A DNA stretch of 64,000 nucleotides from Hydrogenothermaceae bacterium (GTDB taxonomy: Bacteria; Aquificota; Aquificia; Aquificales; Hydrogenothermaceae). The position numbers and the translations under genes are program-made. Of the stretch, positions 17,751-25,960 are shown in pieces (position 1 is the stretch's first letter; every line of letters begins with the position of its first letter). Under the pieces are notes generated by a model that was given only the letters and a program-made list of their open reading frames with translations, searched no databases and was not told the DNA's origin. The DNA is taken from assembly GCA_026418535.1 (NCBI GenBank), contig JAOABC010000001.1, positions 124,001 through 188,000 of the forward strand, written 5' to 3'.

Positions 17751-19805
17751 ATGGAAAGAAAACCAAACAGACTTGTATACGAAAAAAGCCCATACCTACT
17801 AGCCCATGCTTACAATCCGGTAGAGTGGTATCCTTGGTGTGATGAGGCTTTTGAGAAAGCAAAGAGAGATGATAAACCAGTCTTCCTTTCTATAGGATAC
17901 TCATCTTGTCATTGGTGTCACGTAATGGAAAAGGAGTCTTTTGAGGACGAGGCAGTAGCTGATATATTAAACAGACATTTCATCTCGATAAAGGTAGACA
18001 GAGAAGAGAGGCCGGATATAGATGCTGTCTATATGGAAGTATGTCTACTGTTCAATGGAAATGGAGGCTGGCCACTAACGGTGATCATGACTCCAGATAA
18101 GAAACCTTTTTTTGCGGGAACTTACTTCCCAAAAGAAACAAGAGGTTCACGGATAGGTTTAAAAGAAATACTCTTATCTGTAGCAAAGTACTGGCAAGAG
18201 AACAGAGAAGACCTGCTTAGCAGAGGTCAAAAGGTAGTAGAGTATCTAAAAACCCAGAGTAGCCCAGAACTGGAGAATATAGAACCATCTGTTATAGATA
18301 GAGCTTTCTTTGAGTTTAAGTCCAGGTTTGATAGTCAGTATGGAGGATTCTCTATCAGACCAAAGTTTCCCTCCTCTCAGAATCTACTCTTTCTTATGAG
18401 ATATTTCTATTTGAAGAAAGATAGGGAAGCACTGAACATGGTGGAAAAAACCCTCCAGGCTATTAAACTTGGAGGTATGTACGATCATGTAGGCTTTGGT
18501 TTCCATAGATACTCTACAGACAGGCAGTGGCTCCTTCCACACTTTGAGAAGATGATCTACGACCAAGCAACCTTAATGATGGCTTATGCTGAGTGTTATC
18601 AGATAACGAAAGATCAATTTTACAAAGAAGCTGTAGAGGAGACTTTCCAGTATCTTATGAGGGATATGCTAAGTAAAGAAGGAGGTTTCTACTCCAGTGA
18701 AGATGCCGATAGTGAAGGAGATGAGGGAAAATTCTATACTTGGGAGTATAAAGAGATAGAGAATATACTGGGAGAAGATATATCTCTCTTTACAAAAGTG
18801 TTTAATATAAAACCAGAAGGAAACTATTTTGAAGAAGCTACCGGTGAGCTGACTGGAAGGAATATCCTCTACCTAAAGTCAGACTTGCAGACTCTATCAA
18901 AAGATCTAAAGGTAGACTTCCAAGAGTTAAACTCAAAGGTTACTCTCTGGAAGAAAGAACTGTTTGAACATAGGAAAAAGAGAGTACACCCTCTGAAAGA
19001 TGACAAAATCCTGACAGATTGGAACAGCTTCATGATGGTTGCTCTCTCAAAAGCAGGGAAATCCTTGAAAGATAGTAAGTTTACAGATACAGCTTACAAC
19101 CTGTTCAACTTCTTGAAAAGTAGACTCTTTAATGGGGAGAAGTTGTACCACCTTTACAAAGATGGTGAGACTAAGATAGAGGGAATGTTAGACGACTACG
19201 CTTTTCTGATATGGGGTTGTATAGAACTCTATGAAGCCACAGGTAATCCTACTATTCTTGAATTTGCAATCACACTGCAGAATCTAGCAAACAGTCTACT
19301 CTACGACTCTGAAGAAGGAGGCTATTACCTATCTCATCACGATAAAGACCTTATAGTTAAACTAAAGCCTATCTTTGATGGTGCTTACCCTTCAGGAAAC
19401 TCTGTGATGATAAACAACCTAATCAAACTTTACCATATAACCTCAAATGACTCTTACTATGATAGAGCTCTAAAGTGTATCCGCTTCTTCTCCTCAGACT
19501 TAAAGAGAATGCCATCTTACCACTCTATGTCTATCATAGGTTTGATGCTATACTTCTACCCTGTGGCGGAGGTAGTCCTTACAGGAGATTGTAAAGACAG
19601 ACTACAGAGTTTAAATGAAAAGTTCTTACCCCAGAAGGTAGTGCTTTACAAAGATCCCCAAAGTAGCTGTATCCTTTCAAAGATAGCTCCATACACAGAG
19701 TCTATACATATCGGGGAAGACTGTAGTATATCTGTGTGTAAAAACTTCTCTTGCAATCTATCTACAGATAACTTAAACTATGCTATAAGACTGATAGAGG
19801 AGTAA
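17751..19805 (+). CDS. YyaL/DUF255 thioredoxin-domain protein
   Basis: 684 residues. N-terminal thioredoxin-like domain (~1-165) with [21 protein letters not shown] and the CxxC motif [14 protein letters not shown], then a large alpha/alpha-barrel like N-acylglucosamine epimerases and glycoside hydrolases (~180-600), including [24 protein letters not shown] and [14 protein letters not shown]. This is the SSP411/SPATA20/YyaL family, highly conserved yet without an established function. Own ribosome binding site AAAGGTGGAG, and it forms a run with the following dehydrogenase (4-base gap). Confidence 0.93.
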   Translation: MERKPNRLVYEKSPYLLAHAYNPVEWYPWCDEAFEKAKRDDKPVFLSIGYSSCHWCHVMEKESFEDEAVADILNRHFISIKVDREERPDIDAVYMEVCLLFNGNGGWPLTVIMTPDKKPFFAGTYFPKETRGSRIGLKEILLSVAKYWQENREDLLSRGQKVVEYLKTQSSPELENIEPSVIDRAFFEFKSRFDSQYGGFSIRPKFPSSQNLLFLMRYFYLKKDREALNMVEKTLQAIKLGGMYDHVGFGFHRYSTDRQWLLPHFEKMIYDQATLMMAYAECYQITKDQFYKEAVEETFQYLMRDMLSKEGGFYSSEDADSEGDEGKFYTWEYKEIENILGEDISLFTKVFNIKPEGNYFEEATGELTGRNILYLKSDLQTLSKDLKVDFQELNSKVTLWKKELFEHRKKRVHPLKDDKILTDWNSFMMVALSKAGKSLKDSKFTDTAYNLFNFLKSRLFNGEKLYHLYKDGETKIEGMLDDYAFLIWGCIELYEATGNPTILEFAITLQNLANSLLYDSEEGGYYLSHHDKDLIVKLKPIFDGAYPSGNSVMINNLIKLYHITSNDSYYDRALKCIRFFSSDLKRMPSYHSMSIIGLMLYFYPVAEVVLTGDCKDRLQSLNEKFLPQKVVLYKDPQSSCILSKIAPYTESIHIGEDCSISVCKNFSCNLSTDNLNYAIRLIEE

Positions 19806-19809
19806 AAAC

Positions 19810-20532
19810 TTGAAGTTAAATGGAAAGACAGCTCTTATAACAGGTGGTGCTAGGAGGATAGGAAGAGAGTTAGCTATTAACCTCTCTAAGGACGGTGTAA
19901 ACGTGGTGATACACTATAACTCCTCAAAACAGGAAGCAAGTAGACTAAAGAAAGAGTTAGAGTCCTTTGGAGTAAAGGCCTATACATTTAAGGCAGACCT
20001 GCTGTCAGAGTCCCAGATCGTCCGGCTAGCCGAAGAAGTTATGAGTATAGTTGATGTGGATATACTTATCAACAACGCCTCTTTATACTACAAGACAAAG
20101 CTTGATAGTGCAACCTTTGAAGATTTAGATAGGTTTTACACTATACATGTTAAAGCCCCTTTCTACCTTTCCAAGGTTTTTGGTAAGAAGATGTTTGAAA
20201 AAAGAGAGGGTAGGATAATAAACATCGTAGACTACTCAGCTATTACCCCCTATCCGAATTACACACCTTACACAGTTTCTAAGGGAGCACTCCTGACTCT
20301 CACTAAAGCTTTTGCTAAAGAGTTTGCTCCCTATGTCTTAGTTAATGCAGTTCTACCTGGTCCTATCATCCCTCCTGAGAATTTAGAGGATACAGAAAAG
20401 CCTTTAAATAAGACCCTTCTAAAAAGGTGGTCAGGTGGTATAGAGGTTTATAAAGCTGTAAAATATCTAATAGAGACAGACTTTACTACTGGTAGTTTTA
20501 TCCCTGTAGAAGGAGGAAGACTGATATTTTAG
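19810..20532 (+). CDS. Short-chain dehydrogenase, pteridine reductase-like
   Basis: 240 residues, TTG start. The NADP-binding motif is TGGARRIG; the Arg after GGA and HYNSSKQEA resemble the pteridine reductase/FolM branch. NNASLYY, a Ser in DYSAITPYPN and the catalytic YTPYTVSK (Tyr-x3-Lys) are in place, as is the PGPI loop. The likely substrate is a dihydropterin or a related carbonyl, not proven. The end carries AGGAGGA at 20511-20517, which serves the next gene. Confidence 0.85.
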   Translation: MKLNGKTALITGGARRIGRELAINLSKDGVNVVIHYNSSKQEASRLKKELESFGVKAYTFKADLLSESQIVRLAEEVMSIVDVDILINNASLYYKTKLDSATFEDLDRFYTIHVKAPFYLSKVFGKKMFEKREGRIINIVDYSAITPYPNYTPYTVSKGALLTLTKAFAKEFAPYVLVNAVLPGPIIPPENLEDTEKPLNKTLLKRWSGGIEVYKAVKYLIETDFTTGSFIPVEGGRLIF

Positions 20533-21290
20533 ACCATATCCTGTTTTTAGGAACTGCTGGTGGAAGGACCGTTGTATTCAGACAGCTAAGATACTCCGGA
20601 GGTATCTGGCTTAACCTTAATGGTAAGAATATCCTTCTAGACCCAGGACCAGGTAGCCTAATAAGGATATTTGAGTTTAGAAGGGATCCAAGAGAGTTAG
20701 ATGCTATAGTCCTATCCCATAGACATCTGGACCATGTGGCGGACGTTGGGTCAGTTGTGGAGTCTGGGACTGAGAGTAATAAAAAGAAGTTCTCTTTCCT
20801 TCTTGCTCCGGAAGACGCTATAGGGGGAGATGACCCTGTAGTCCTAAAGTATACTATGAAAGGATTTAAGCAGATTTGGCAGACAGAGATATATAGAAAC
20901 TACTACTACGAAGGAATAACTATAAGGCCTGTTGTGGAGCATATTCACCAAGGAGCAAAGACCTACAGTATAGAGTTCTCTACTGATAAGAAAAGGTTTA
21001 TATTTGTTCCTTGTGGAAAGTTCTACAAAGGTATGATAGCTGGATATAAGAAAAACCCTGATATAATGGTGTTCAACACAACTTTTTTAAGACCAAACAA
21101 TAACTTTTTTCATCTTTCAGCTGAAGATGTTGAAAAGATAATAAGAAAAGTTAACCCGAAGAAAGCTGTAATTACACATTATAGTTTACAGATGTTGAGG
21201 GAGAACCCAACTAAGGTTGCAAAAGCTCTTTCAGACAGGACAGGTGTAGAAGTGATAGCTGCAGAAGATGGATTAAAGGTGGAGTTTTAG
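20526..21290 (+). CDS. Metallo-beta-lactamase-fold hydrolase with a non-standard start codon
   Basis: The protein is about 254 residues if it starts at ATT 20526. Conserved sequence FLGTAGGRTVVFRQLRYSGG, the LLDPGPGSL turn and the metal motif HRHLDH (His65, His67, Asp69, His70) all lie before the first ATG/GTG/TTG of the frame (GTG 20736), so initiation must be further upstream. ATT at 20526 is 8-9 bases after AGGAGGA and overlaps the dehydrogenase stop; ATC 20538 and CTG 20541 are alternatives. Later motifs are VEHIHQGAKTYSIEF and AVITHYSL. RNase Z/lactonase-like fold; substrate unknown. Confidence 0.82.
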   Translation: MLDHILFLGTAGGRTVVFRQLRYSGGIWLNLNGKNILLDPGPGSLIRIFEFRRDPRELDAIVLSHRHLDHVADVGSVVESGTESNKKKFSFLLAPEDAIGGDDPVVLKYTMKGFKQIWQTEIYRNYYYEGITIRPVVEHIHQGAKTYSIEFSTDKKRFIFVPCGKFYKGMIAGYKKNPDIMVFNTTFLRPNNNFFHLSAEDVEKIIRKVNPKKAVITHYSLQMLRENPTKVAKALSDRTGVEVIAAEDGLKVEF

Positions 21291-22403
21291 ATGAGAGGAG
21301 TGATAGTTGGTGGTGGAGTGATAGGCCTCTCACTAGCAAGGGCCTTCTCAAAGCTTGGTTATGAGGTTGTCTTGATAGAAAAAGGTTTTCTTGGGAGAGG
21401 GGCATCCTGGGCAGCTGGAGGTATGCTCGCTCCTCAGGCTGAGGGACTATCTGGAGCCTTCTTAGACTTTTGCTTAGAAAGTAGGAATATGTACAGAGAG
21501 TTTGCCCAAGAGGTGATGGTGGATACAGGTGATGATATAGGTTTTTGGGAGTGTGGTATTATCTCCCCTGCTTTTTCTGAGGAAGATGCAGAGATGCTAA
21601 AGAGGAGAGTTTTTAACTACAACAAGATGGGGTTAAGAGCTCAGTGGTTGAGTAGAGATGAGTTGGAGACAGCAGGTTATATACTGGGTAAACAGATAGT
21701 TGGAGGAGCTTACTATCCGGATGATAAACAGGTTGACAACAGGCTTCTTACAAATTCCCTGATAAAGTTTGTAAAGAGCACGAAAGTAAATGTAATGGAG
21801 AGAACTATAGCTGTAATGATAAACACAGACAAGGGAAGGTTTGTGAGTGTTAAAACGGACAAGGGAGATGTCTCCGGAGATTTCTGTATAATCTCTGCAG
21901 GGGCATGGACGGGGGAGATATACAATATAAAAGTCTTTCCAGTTAAAGGTCAGATGATCTCCTTTAGACAGAATAAAAGAGATTTAGATAAGATATTCTA
22001 CAGTAAAAAGGCTTACATAATACCAAGGAAGAACAGTAACATGGTTCTTGTTGGTGCAACTGAAGAGAACGTATCGTTTAAAGCTGAGAATACAGTTGGA
22101 GGAGTCTGTGTTCTAATTAAAGGTCTTCTTGAGACCTTTCCTAATATGAAGAACAGGGAGTTCACAGACAAGTGGTATGGCTTTAGACCTACAACTCCGG
22201 ATGGATTGCCTATAATCGGGAAGACAGATACGGAGAATCTCTATGTAGCAACTGGACACTACAGGAATGGAATACTGCTCACACCAATAACAGTAAAACT
22301 TTTAGTAGACCTAATCCATAAAAAAGAAGAGAGCCCTTATTTGAATATATTCAATTTCTTTAGATTTAATCAAATAGAGGGGACTAGGAATAAAAGTCAG
22401 TGA
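21291..22403 (+). CDS. thiO: Glycine oxidase ThiO-like FAD oxidoreductase
   Basis: 370 residues. FAD dinucleotide motif GGGVIGLSLARAFSKLGYEV near the N-terminus, GRGASWAAGGMLAPQAE typical of ThiO/DadA-type oxidases, then ATGHYRNGILLTPIT at the C-terminal FAD-binding end. ThiO oxidises glycine to the imine used to make the thiazole of thiamine. It begins immediately after the MBL gene stop and overlaps the next small gene. No other thi gene lies here, so a related D-amino-acid oxidase role remains possible. Confidence 0.88.
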   Translation: MRGVIVGGGVIGLSLARAFSKLGYEVVLIEKGFLGRGASWAAGGMLAPQAEGLSGAFLDFCLESRNMYREFAQEVMVDTGDDIGFWECGIISPAFSEEDAEMLKRRVFNYNKMGLRAQWLSRDELETAGYILGKQIVGGAYYPDDKQVDNRLLTNSLIKFVKSTKVNVMERTIAVMINTDKGRFVSVKTDKGDVSGDFCIISAGAWTGEIYNIKVFPVKGQMISFRQNKRDLDKIFYSKKAYIIPRKNSNMVLVGATEENVSFKAENTVGGVCVLIKGLLETFPNMKNREFTDKWYGFRPTTPDGLPIIGKTDTENLYVATGHYRNGILLTPITVKLLVDLIHKKEESPYLNIFNFFRFNQIEGTRNKSQ

Positions 22404-22714
22404 GTATGTTAAAAAACATAGTCAAAGAAGAGCTGAAAGATTATGAAGAAGTAGGTAAAGGGAAGTCTGGCTGCCATACAGTATCTGTTTATGTAAAAAG
22501 GAGTGGAGACAGGATTGAGGATGTAAAGATAAAAGCCACCAACAGATGTAAAAAGTTGTTAACTATATCAGATTATGTTGCAGAGAAGATGAAACAGACT
22601 GGTAAGTTAGAGTTTGAAGAGCAAGAGCTGTTAGAGTTCTTTAAAGAGGAGAAAGAGAAAGAAAAGATGATAGATAGAATAAGCTTACTTAAAACTGCTC
22701 TTGGAAAGGGATAG
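22400..22714 (+). CDS. Conserved hypothetical, possibly NifU-N-like
   Basis: 104 residues, GTG start overlapping the thiO stop (GTGA); ATG at 22406 is an alternative. I do not recognise the family with certainty. The segment SGCHTVSVYVKRSGDRIEDVKIKATNRCKKLLTISDYVAEKM (read in parts) has the layout of NifU/IscU N-terminal scaffolds: a Cys before a beta strand, a KA-x-GC-like turn with a second Cys, then a helix. The third scaffold Cys is missing and the C-terminus is a charged helix. Its end overlaps the end of the convergent EVE gene. Confidence 0.6.
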   Translation: MSMLKNIVKEELKDYEEVGKGKSGCHTVSVYVKRSGDRIEDVKIKATNRCKKLLTISDYVAEKMKQTGKLEFEEQELLEFFKEEKEKEKMIDRISLLKTALGKG

Positions 22715-23089
22715 TATCACTTTAGCTTCTTCTTGGCTTATAGGGACAACAGACAACCTTGGTATCTTGAGCAAAGGAGACTCTCCGAAGATATCCAAGC
22801 TCTTCAACTCTCTCAGTTTTACTGATTTTTCCAGCCTGTCTACAGGTTTAACATCTACTACGTAGTATCCATCACTGTAGAGGTAGGCCTCTGAGATAAC
22901 CTCTCCTGTTCCTATTATCTGTCTCTCCTTTCCAGTGTGGTAGATAAAGATTATGTCCCCTATCTTAGTTGACCTTAAGAATCTCTGGGCAAGTGGGTTC
23001 TTTACACCATTCCATACTGTCTTTCCTTCCCGAAAAAGGTCTTCAAAGGAAAACTTTTCAGGTTCAGTTTTAAATAAAAAGTAGGCCAT
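22685..23089 (-). CDS. EVE domain protein
   Basis: 134 residues from the start at 23089, chosen because AAGGAG stands five bases before that ATG and MAYFLFKTEPEKFSF is the canonical EVE N-terminus; a longer frame from 23125 lacks support. WNGVKNPLAQRFLR and GDIIFIYHTGKERQIIGTGEV match the PUA-like modified-base binding fold. EVE proteins read modified bases in DNA or RNA; the target here is unknown. Convergent with the 104-residue gene (30-base overlap) and divergent from lptB. Confidence 0.9.
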   Translation of the reverse strand: MAYFLFKTEPEKFSFEDLFREGKTVWNGVKNPLAQRFLRSTKIGDIIFIYHTGKERQIIGTGEVISEAYLYSDGYYVVDVKPVDRLEKSVKLRELKSLDIFGESPLLKIPRLSVVPISQEEAKVILSLSKSSFK

Positions 23090-23105
23090 CTCTACTCCTT
23101 TTTGA

Positions 23106-23111
23106 TATAAT
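23106..23111 (+). promoter_or_regulatory. -10 box for a possible leaderless lptB mRNA
   Basis: TATAAT stands 6 bases before the lptB ATG, and no Shine-Dalgarno sequence precedes that ATG. The spacing fits transcription starting at the start codon. Confidence 0.45.
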
Positions 23112-23117
23112 TTTAAC

Positions 23118-23849
23118 ATGAACATAGCTTTCTTAAAGTTAGAGAATATATCTAAAATCTATAAGGGAAGAGCCGTCTTAAACTCAATCTCTCTATATGT
23201 CCAAGAGGGAGAGATAGTGGGTCTACTTGGGCCCAACGGAGCTGGAAAGACTACCACATTCAAGTGTCTTCTTGGCTTTGTTAAGCCAGATGGTGGAAGA
23301 GTATTACTTAACGATGAGGATATAACGAACCTTCCAGTGTATGAGAGGTCGAAGAAAGGTATATCTTTCTTGCCCCAGGAGTCTTCTATCTTTAGGGACA
23401 TGACTGTCTGGGAAAATTTGATGATGTTCTTGGAGTTCCAAGATATCTCTAAAGCTGAAATGGAGAGAATATGTGAAGAACTTTTGAAGGAGTTTGGAAT
23501 AGACTACCTTAAAGACCGGAGAGCTTCTACACTATCTGGAGGAGAAAGGAGAAGACTTGAGATAGCAAGGAGTTTGATAATAAACCCTTCTTTTCTACTG
23601 CTGGATGAGCCATTTGCAGGGGTAGACCCTATTTCTGTTAAAGAGGTTAACTCCCTGATAAAGAGACTTGTCTTGAGGAATATAGGAGTTATAATAACAG
23701 ACCATAATGTAAGGGAAACACTAAAGATTACAGATAGAGCCTACATCATAGCCCATGGGACTGTGATAGCCCATGGAAAACCATCTGAGATTGTTGAAAA
23801 CCAGGAAGTTAGAAAGATATTCTTGGGAGAGGACTTCAGTCTCTCTTAA
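23118..23849 (+). CDS. lptB: LPS export ABC transporter ATPase
   Basis: 243 residues. Walker A GPNGAGKTT, Q-loop LPQESSIFRDMTVWENL, signature LSGGERRRLEIAR, Walker B FLLLDEPFAGVDP and the switch His in ITDHNVRE are complete. FAGVDPISV and SSIFRDMTV resemble LptB, which powers LPS extraction to the outer membrane; the LivF branch is less likely. It stands apart from lptA/lptC/lptFG, at least within this window. Its upstream region holds a -10 box but no ribosome binding site. Confidence 0.9.
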   Translation: MNIAFLKLENISKIYKGRAVLNSISLYVQEGEIVGLLGPNGAGKTTTFKCLLGFVKPDGGRVLLNDEDITNLPVYERSKKGISFLPQESSIFRDMTVWENLMMFLEFQDISKAEMERICEELLKEFGIDYLKDRRASTLSGGERRRLEIARSLIINPSFLLLDEPFAGVDPISVKEVNSLIKRLVLRNIGVIITDHNVRETLKITDRAYIIAHGTVIAHGKPSEIVENQEVRKIFLGEDFSLS

Positions 23850-24202
23850 GAGTTCTCCTCTTCCTGTTTTATATACTCGAATATTACCTCTACTATGAGT
23901 AGTATTATGGATATGATGTTCGCTACAGCAGCTCCTATTGCTAGACCTATAGCAAGCTCAACATGAAAGTTAGAGAAGTAGAATATAGCAGCAGGGATTA
24001 GATGCAAGTCTGCAACAAAAGCTGTTGCAAGTAACTCAGCTGCAAGTATCTTCTTAACTCCAAACTTTAGGACAGTTGCTATCAGGTTTACACCTATGGC
24101 TACTACAAGTTGGTAAGGGTCATGACTGAATATAAAACCTATATTTGAAGTGAGGGCTAAGAATATGAAAAAGTCCGACCAGACTTTTCCCCAGTTTATC
24201 AT
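23846..24202 (-). CDS. Small membrane protein coupled to a K+ channel gene
   Basis: 118 residues with four likely TM segments (about 8-26, 32-50, 58-76, 83-112), a few polar residues inside (HDPYQL, ADLHLIP) and a charged C-terminus (EYIKQEEENS). I do not recognise a characterised family. Its start lies one base after the stop of the preceding channel gene, and its GGAGG sits inside that gene's last codons, so the two are translationally coupled. A role as accessory subunit of the channel is inference from position. Confidence 0.7.
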   Translation of the reverse strand: MINWGKVWSDFFIFLALTSNIGFIFSHDPYQLVVAIGVNLIATVLKFGVKKILAAELLATAFVADLHLIPAAIFYFSNFHVELAIGLAIGAAVANIISIILLIVEVIFEYIKQEEENS

Positions 24203-24203
24203 G

Positions 24204-25325
24204 TCAAACCTCCTCTGGATTTGTTAGATACTTTTTGGCCTTTTCTATGTTCTCTGGTTTTCCTAGTAGTAGAAGGGTGTCTCCCTCTTTTATAACATAA
24301 TCCCCACTAGGGGCTATATCCATCTTGCCTCCAGATTTTACTATTGCAACTACAGTTGTAAGGGTGTTCTTCCTAAGGTGTATATCCTTCAAGGCTTTTC
24401 CTACTATCCAGGATTCTGCTGAGATATGTATCTCAGTTATGTCTATATCTGTCCGTTCTCCAAAGGCTATCTTGTTTAAGAAGTTTGAAACAAGGGGGGA
24501 TGGAGGATGAAGAACCATAGAGACAATCCTCTTACCTATCGTACTCTGAGGTATTATCACCTCATTAGCTCCAAGGAGTTTCATTTTCTCTGCAGAACCT
24601 TCCGTAGTTGCTGTAGCAAAGATGTAAAAGTTATCTTTGTCTGGTCTTATGAGTCTTGCAGTTACTATTACTGACAGGTCTTGGGTGTTTTCCTCATGGG
24701 CTGTAATAAGACCCCTCGCCCTCTCTATAAATGCTCCCAGTAAAACAGCTCTTTTATGAGGTTCATCTATTATGAAGTAGTTATAACCCTCCTCCGCTAT
24801 CTTGCTTCTTTTAGATTCATCCTGCTCTATGAGGATGAAGGGTATCTTCCTTTTCCTAAAGTCTGCCATTATCTCTCTTGTTATCTGATTGTAAGGGGTG
24901 ATTATGTAGTGATTCTGTACGTTTTCCATCAGTTTATACATCCTCCAGTATTTGTATATTTCTCCCATATTGCTCTGGGTTAAAACTTGTAAGACCTTTA
25001 CTAAACCGTATAGATATCCAAGGGGGAAAGCAAACATTACGAATATAGAAGATATGAACCTATTTAGAGCCACATTTTCGCTGTATCCTTCTGTGTACCC
25101 AATAGTGGATATAGTTATCACCGTATGGAATAAACCGTTTACAGCATTCTCTGGACCATTTACTATCATAAACAGTAATGTTCCAAACATTGTTACGAAT
25201 ATGACCATCATGAGAGGTAGTTTTAACTGTCCTAAAATGTCGTAGAACTTCTCTTCGTATATAGCTCGGTAGTTTATCGCTTTTACATTTCCATAATGGG
25301 GTATGTTCTTCTTTTTTTTTCTCAT
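24204..25325 (-). CDS. Two-TM potassium channel with RCK domain and altered filter
   Basis: About 373 residues. TM1 ~33-55, pore helix and filter at ~70-78, TM2 ~85-110, then RCK/TrkA-N (~135-260) and TrkA-C (~285-370, with GDTLLLLGKPENI). The selectivity filter reads STIGYTEGYS instead of TVGYGD, so the TxGY core is kept while the following Gly-Asp is Thr-Glu. Start: ATG 25325 overlaps the ribE stop as TAATG; TTG 25331 is possible. Polybasic N-terminus MRKKKKN. Likely Ca2+- or nucleotide-gated K+ flux. Confidence 0.87.
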   Translation of the reverse strand: MRKKKKNIPHYGNVKAINYRAIYEEKFYDILGQLKLPLMMVIFVTMFGTLLFMIVNGPENAVNGLFHTVITISTIGYTEGYSENVALNRFISSIFVMFAFPLGYLYGLVKVLQVLTQSNMGEIYKYWRMYKLMENVQNHYIITPYNQITREIMADFRKRKIPFILIEQDESKRSKIAEEGYNYFIIDEPHKRAVLLGAFIERARGLITAHEENTQDLSVIVTARLIRPDKDNFYIFATATTEGSAEKMKLLGANEVIIPQSTIGKRIVSMVLHPPSPLVSNFLNKIAFGERTDIDITEIHISAESWIVGKALKDIHLRKNTLTTVVAIVKSGGKMDIAPSGDYVIKEGDTLLLLGKPENIEKAKKYLTNPEEV

Positions 25326-25957
25326 TACCAATTCTCTAAAAGGTTTTTCAGCTTCTCATCCCGTGAGAATCCATACTTCTTCATAGTCTCTACTACATAC
25401 TTTCCAAGTATATCAAACTCAAGGTTTACAACATCTCCAGTTTTTTTAAACTTTAGATTAGTGTTTTCCATGGTGTGGGGGATGATGTTAAGCTTTACTG
25501 TTGAGTTCTTAATGTAATTTACAGTCAGGCTTATCCCATCTATGGCTATCGAACCTTTCTCTATCACGTAATCAGAGTACTGGGGCGGTATCTCTACTTC
25601 CAGTTCTGTATGTTTTCCTAAAGGTGTTATGGATGTTATGTATCCCACACAGTCAACATGTCCTTGAACTATATGTCCTCCAAACCTACCTCCGGCGACC
25701 ATAGCCCTCTCCAGATTTACAGCATCTCCTATTTTTAGCCTCGAGATGTTACTTCTCTTTACCGTTTCTTCTGATACTTCAAAAGAAAGCCCATCAGATA
25801 CTACAGAAACTACTGTTAGGCAAATACCGTTTACGGCTATACTATCTCCTATCTGAGTATCTTCTGCTATCTTGTCAGAGGTTACATACAATGTCAAGCT
25901 ACCTTTCAGCTTTATCTCGGACACTTTTCCTACTTCTTCTATCAGGCCTGTAAACAT
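25325..25957 (-). CDS. ribE: Riboflavin synthase, alpha subunit
   Basis: 210 residues. Two tandem lumazine-binding domains: MFTGLIEEVGKV opens the first with NGICLTV, and GGRFGGHIVQGHVDCVG bridges to the second with DGISLTV, as in all trimeric riboflavin synthases. It dismutates two dimethylribityllumazines to riboflavin. It is three bases downstream of the transglycosylase start region in the same operon and its stop overlaps the channel start. Confidence 0.96.
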   Translation of the reverse strand: MFTGLIEEVGKVSEIKLKGSLTLYVTSDKIAEDTQIGDSIAVNGICLTVVSVVSDGLSFEVSEETVKRSNISRLKIGDAVNLERAMVAGGRFGGHIVQGHVDCVGYITSITPLGKHTELEVEIPPQYSDYVIEKGSIAIDGISLTVNYIKNSTVKLNIIPHTMENTNLKFKKTGDVVNLEFDILGKYVVETMKKYGFSRDEKLKNLLENW

Positions 25958-25960
25958 CTC

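Noticed and set aside
20736-21290. Start of the metallo-beta-lactamase-fold gene at GTG 20736.
   Set aside because: It would remove the HRHLDH metal motif and conserved N-terminus that are encoded directly upstream without a stop.
23090-23125. Longer EVE protein from 23125 overlapping lptB.
   Set aside because: A good ribosome binding site precedes 23089, where the canonical EVE N-terminus begins.
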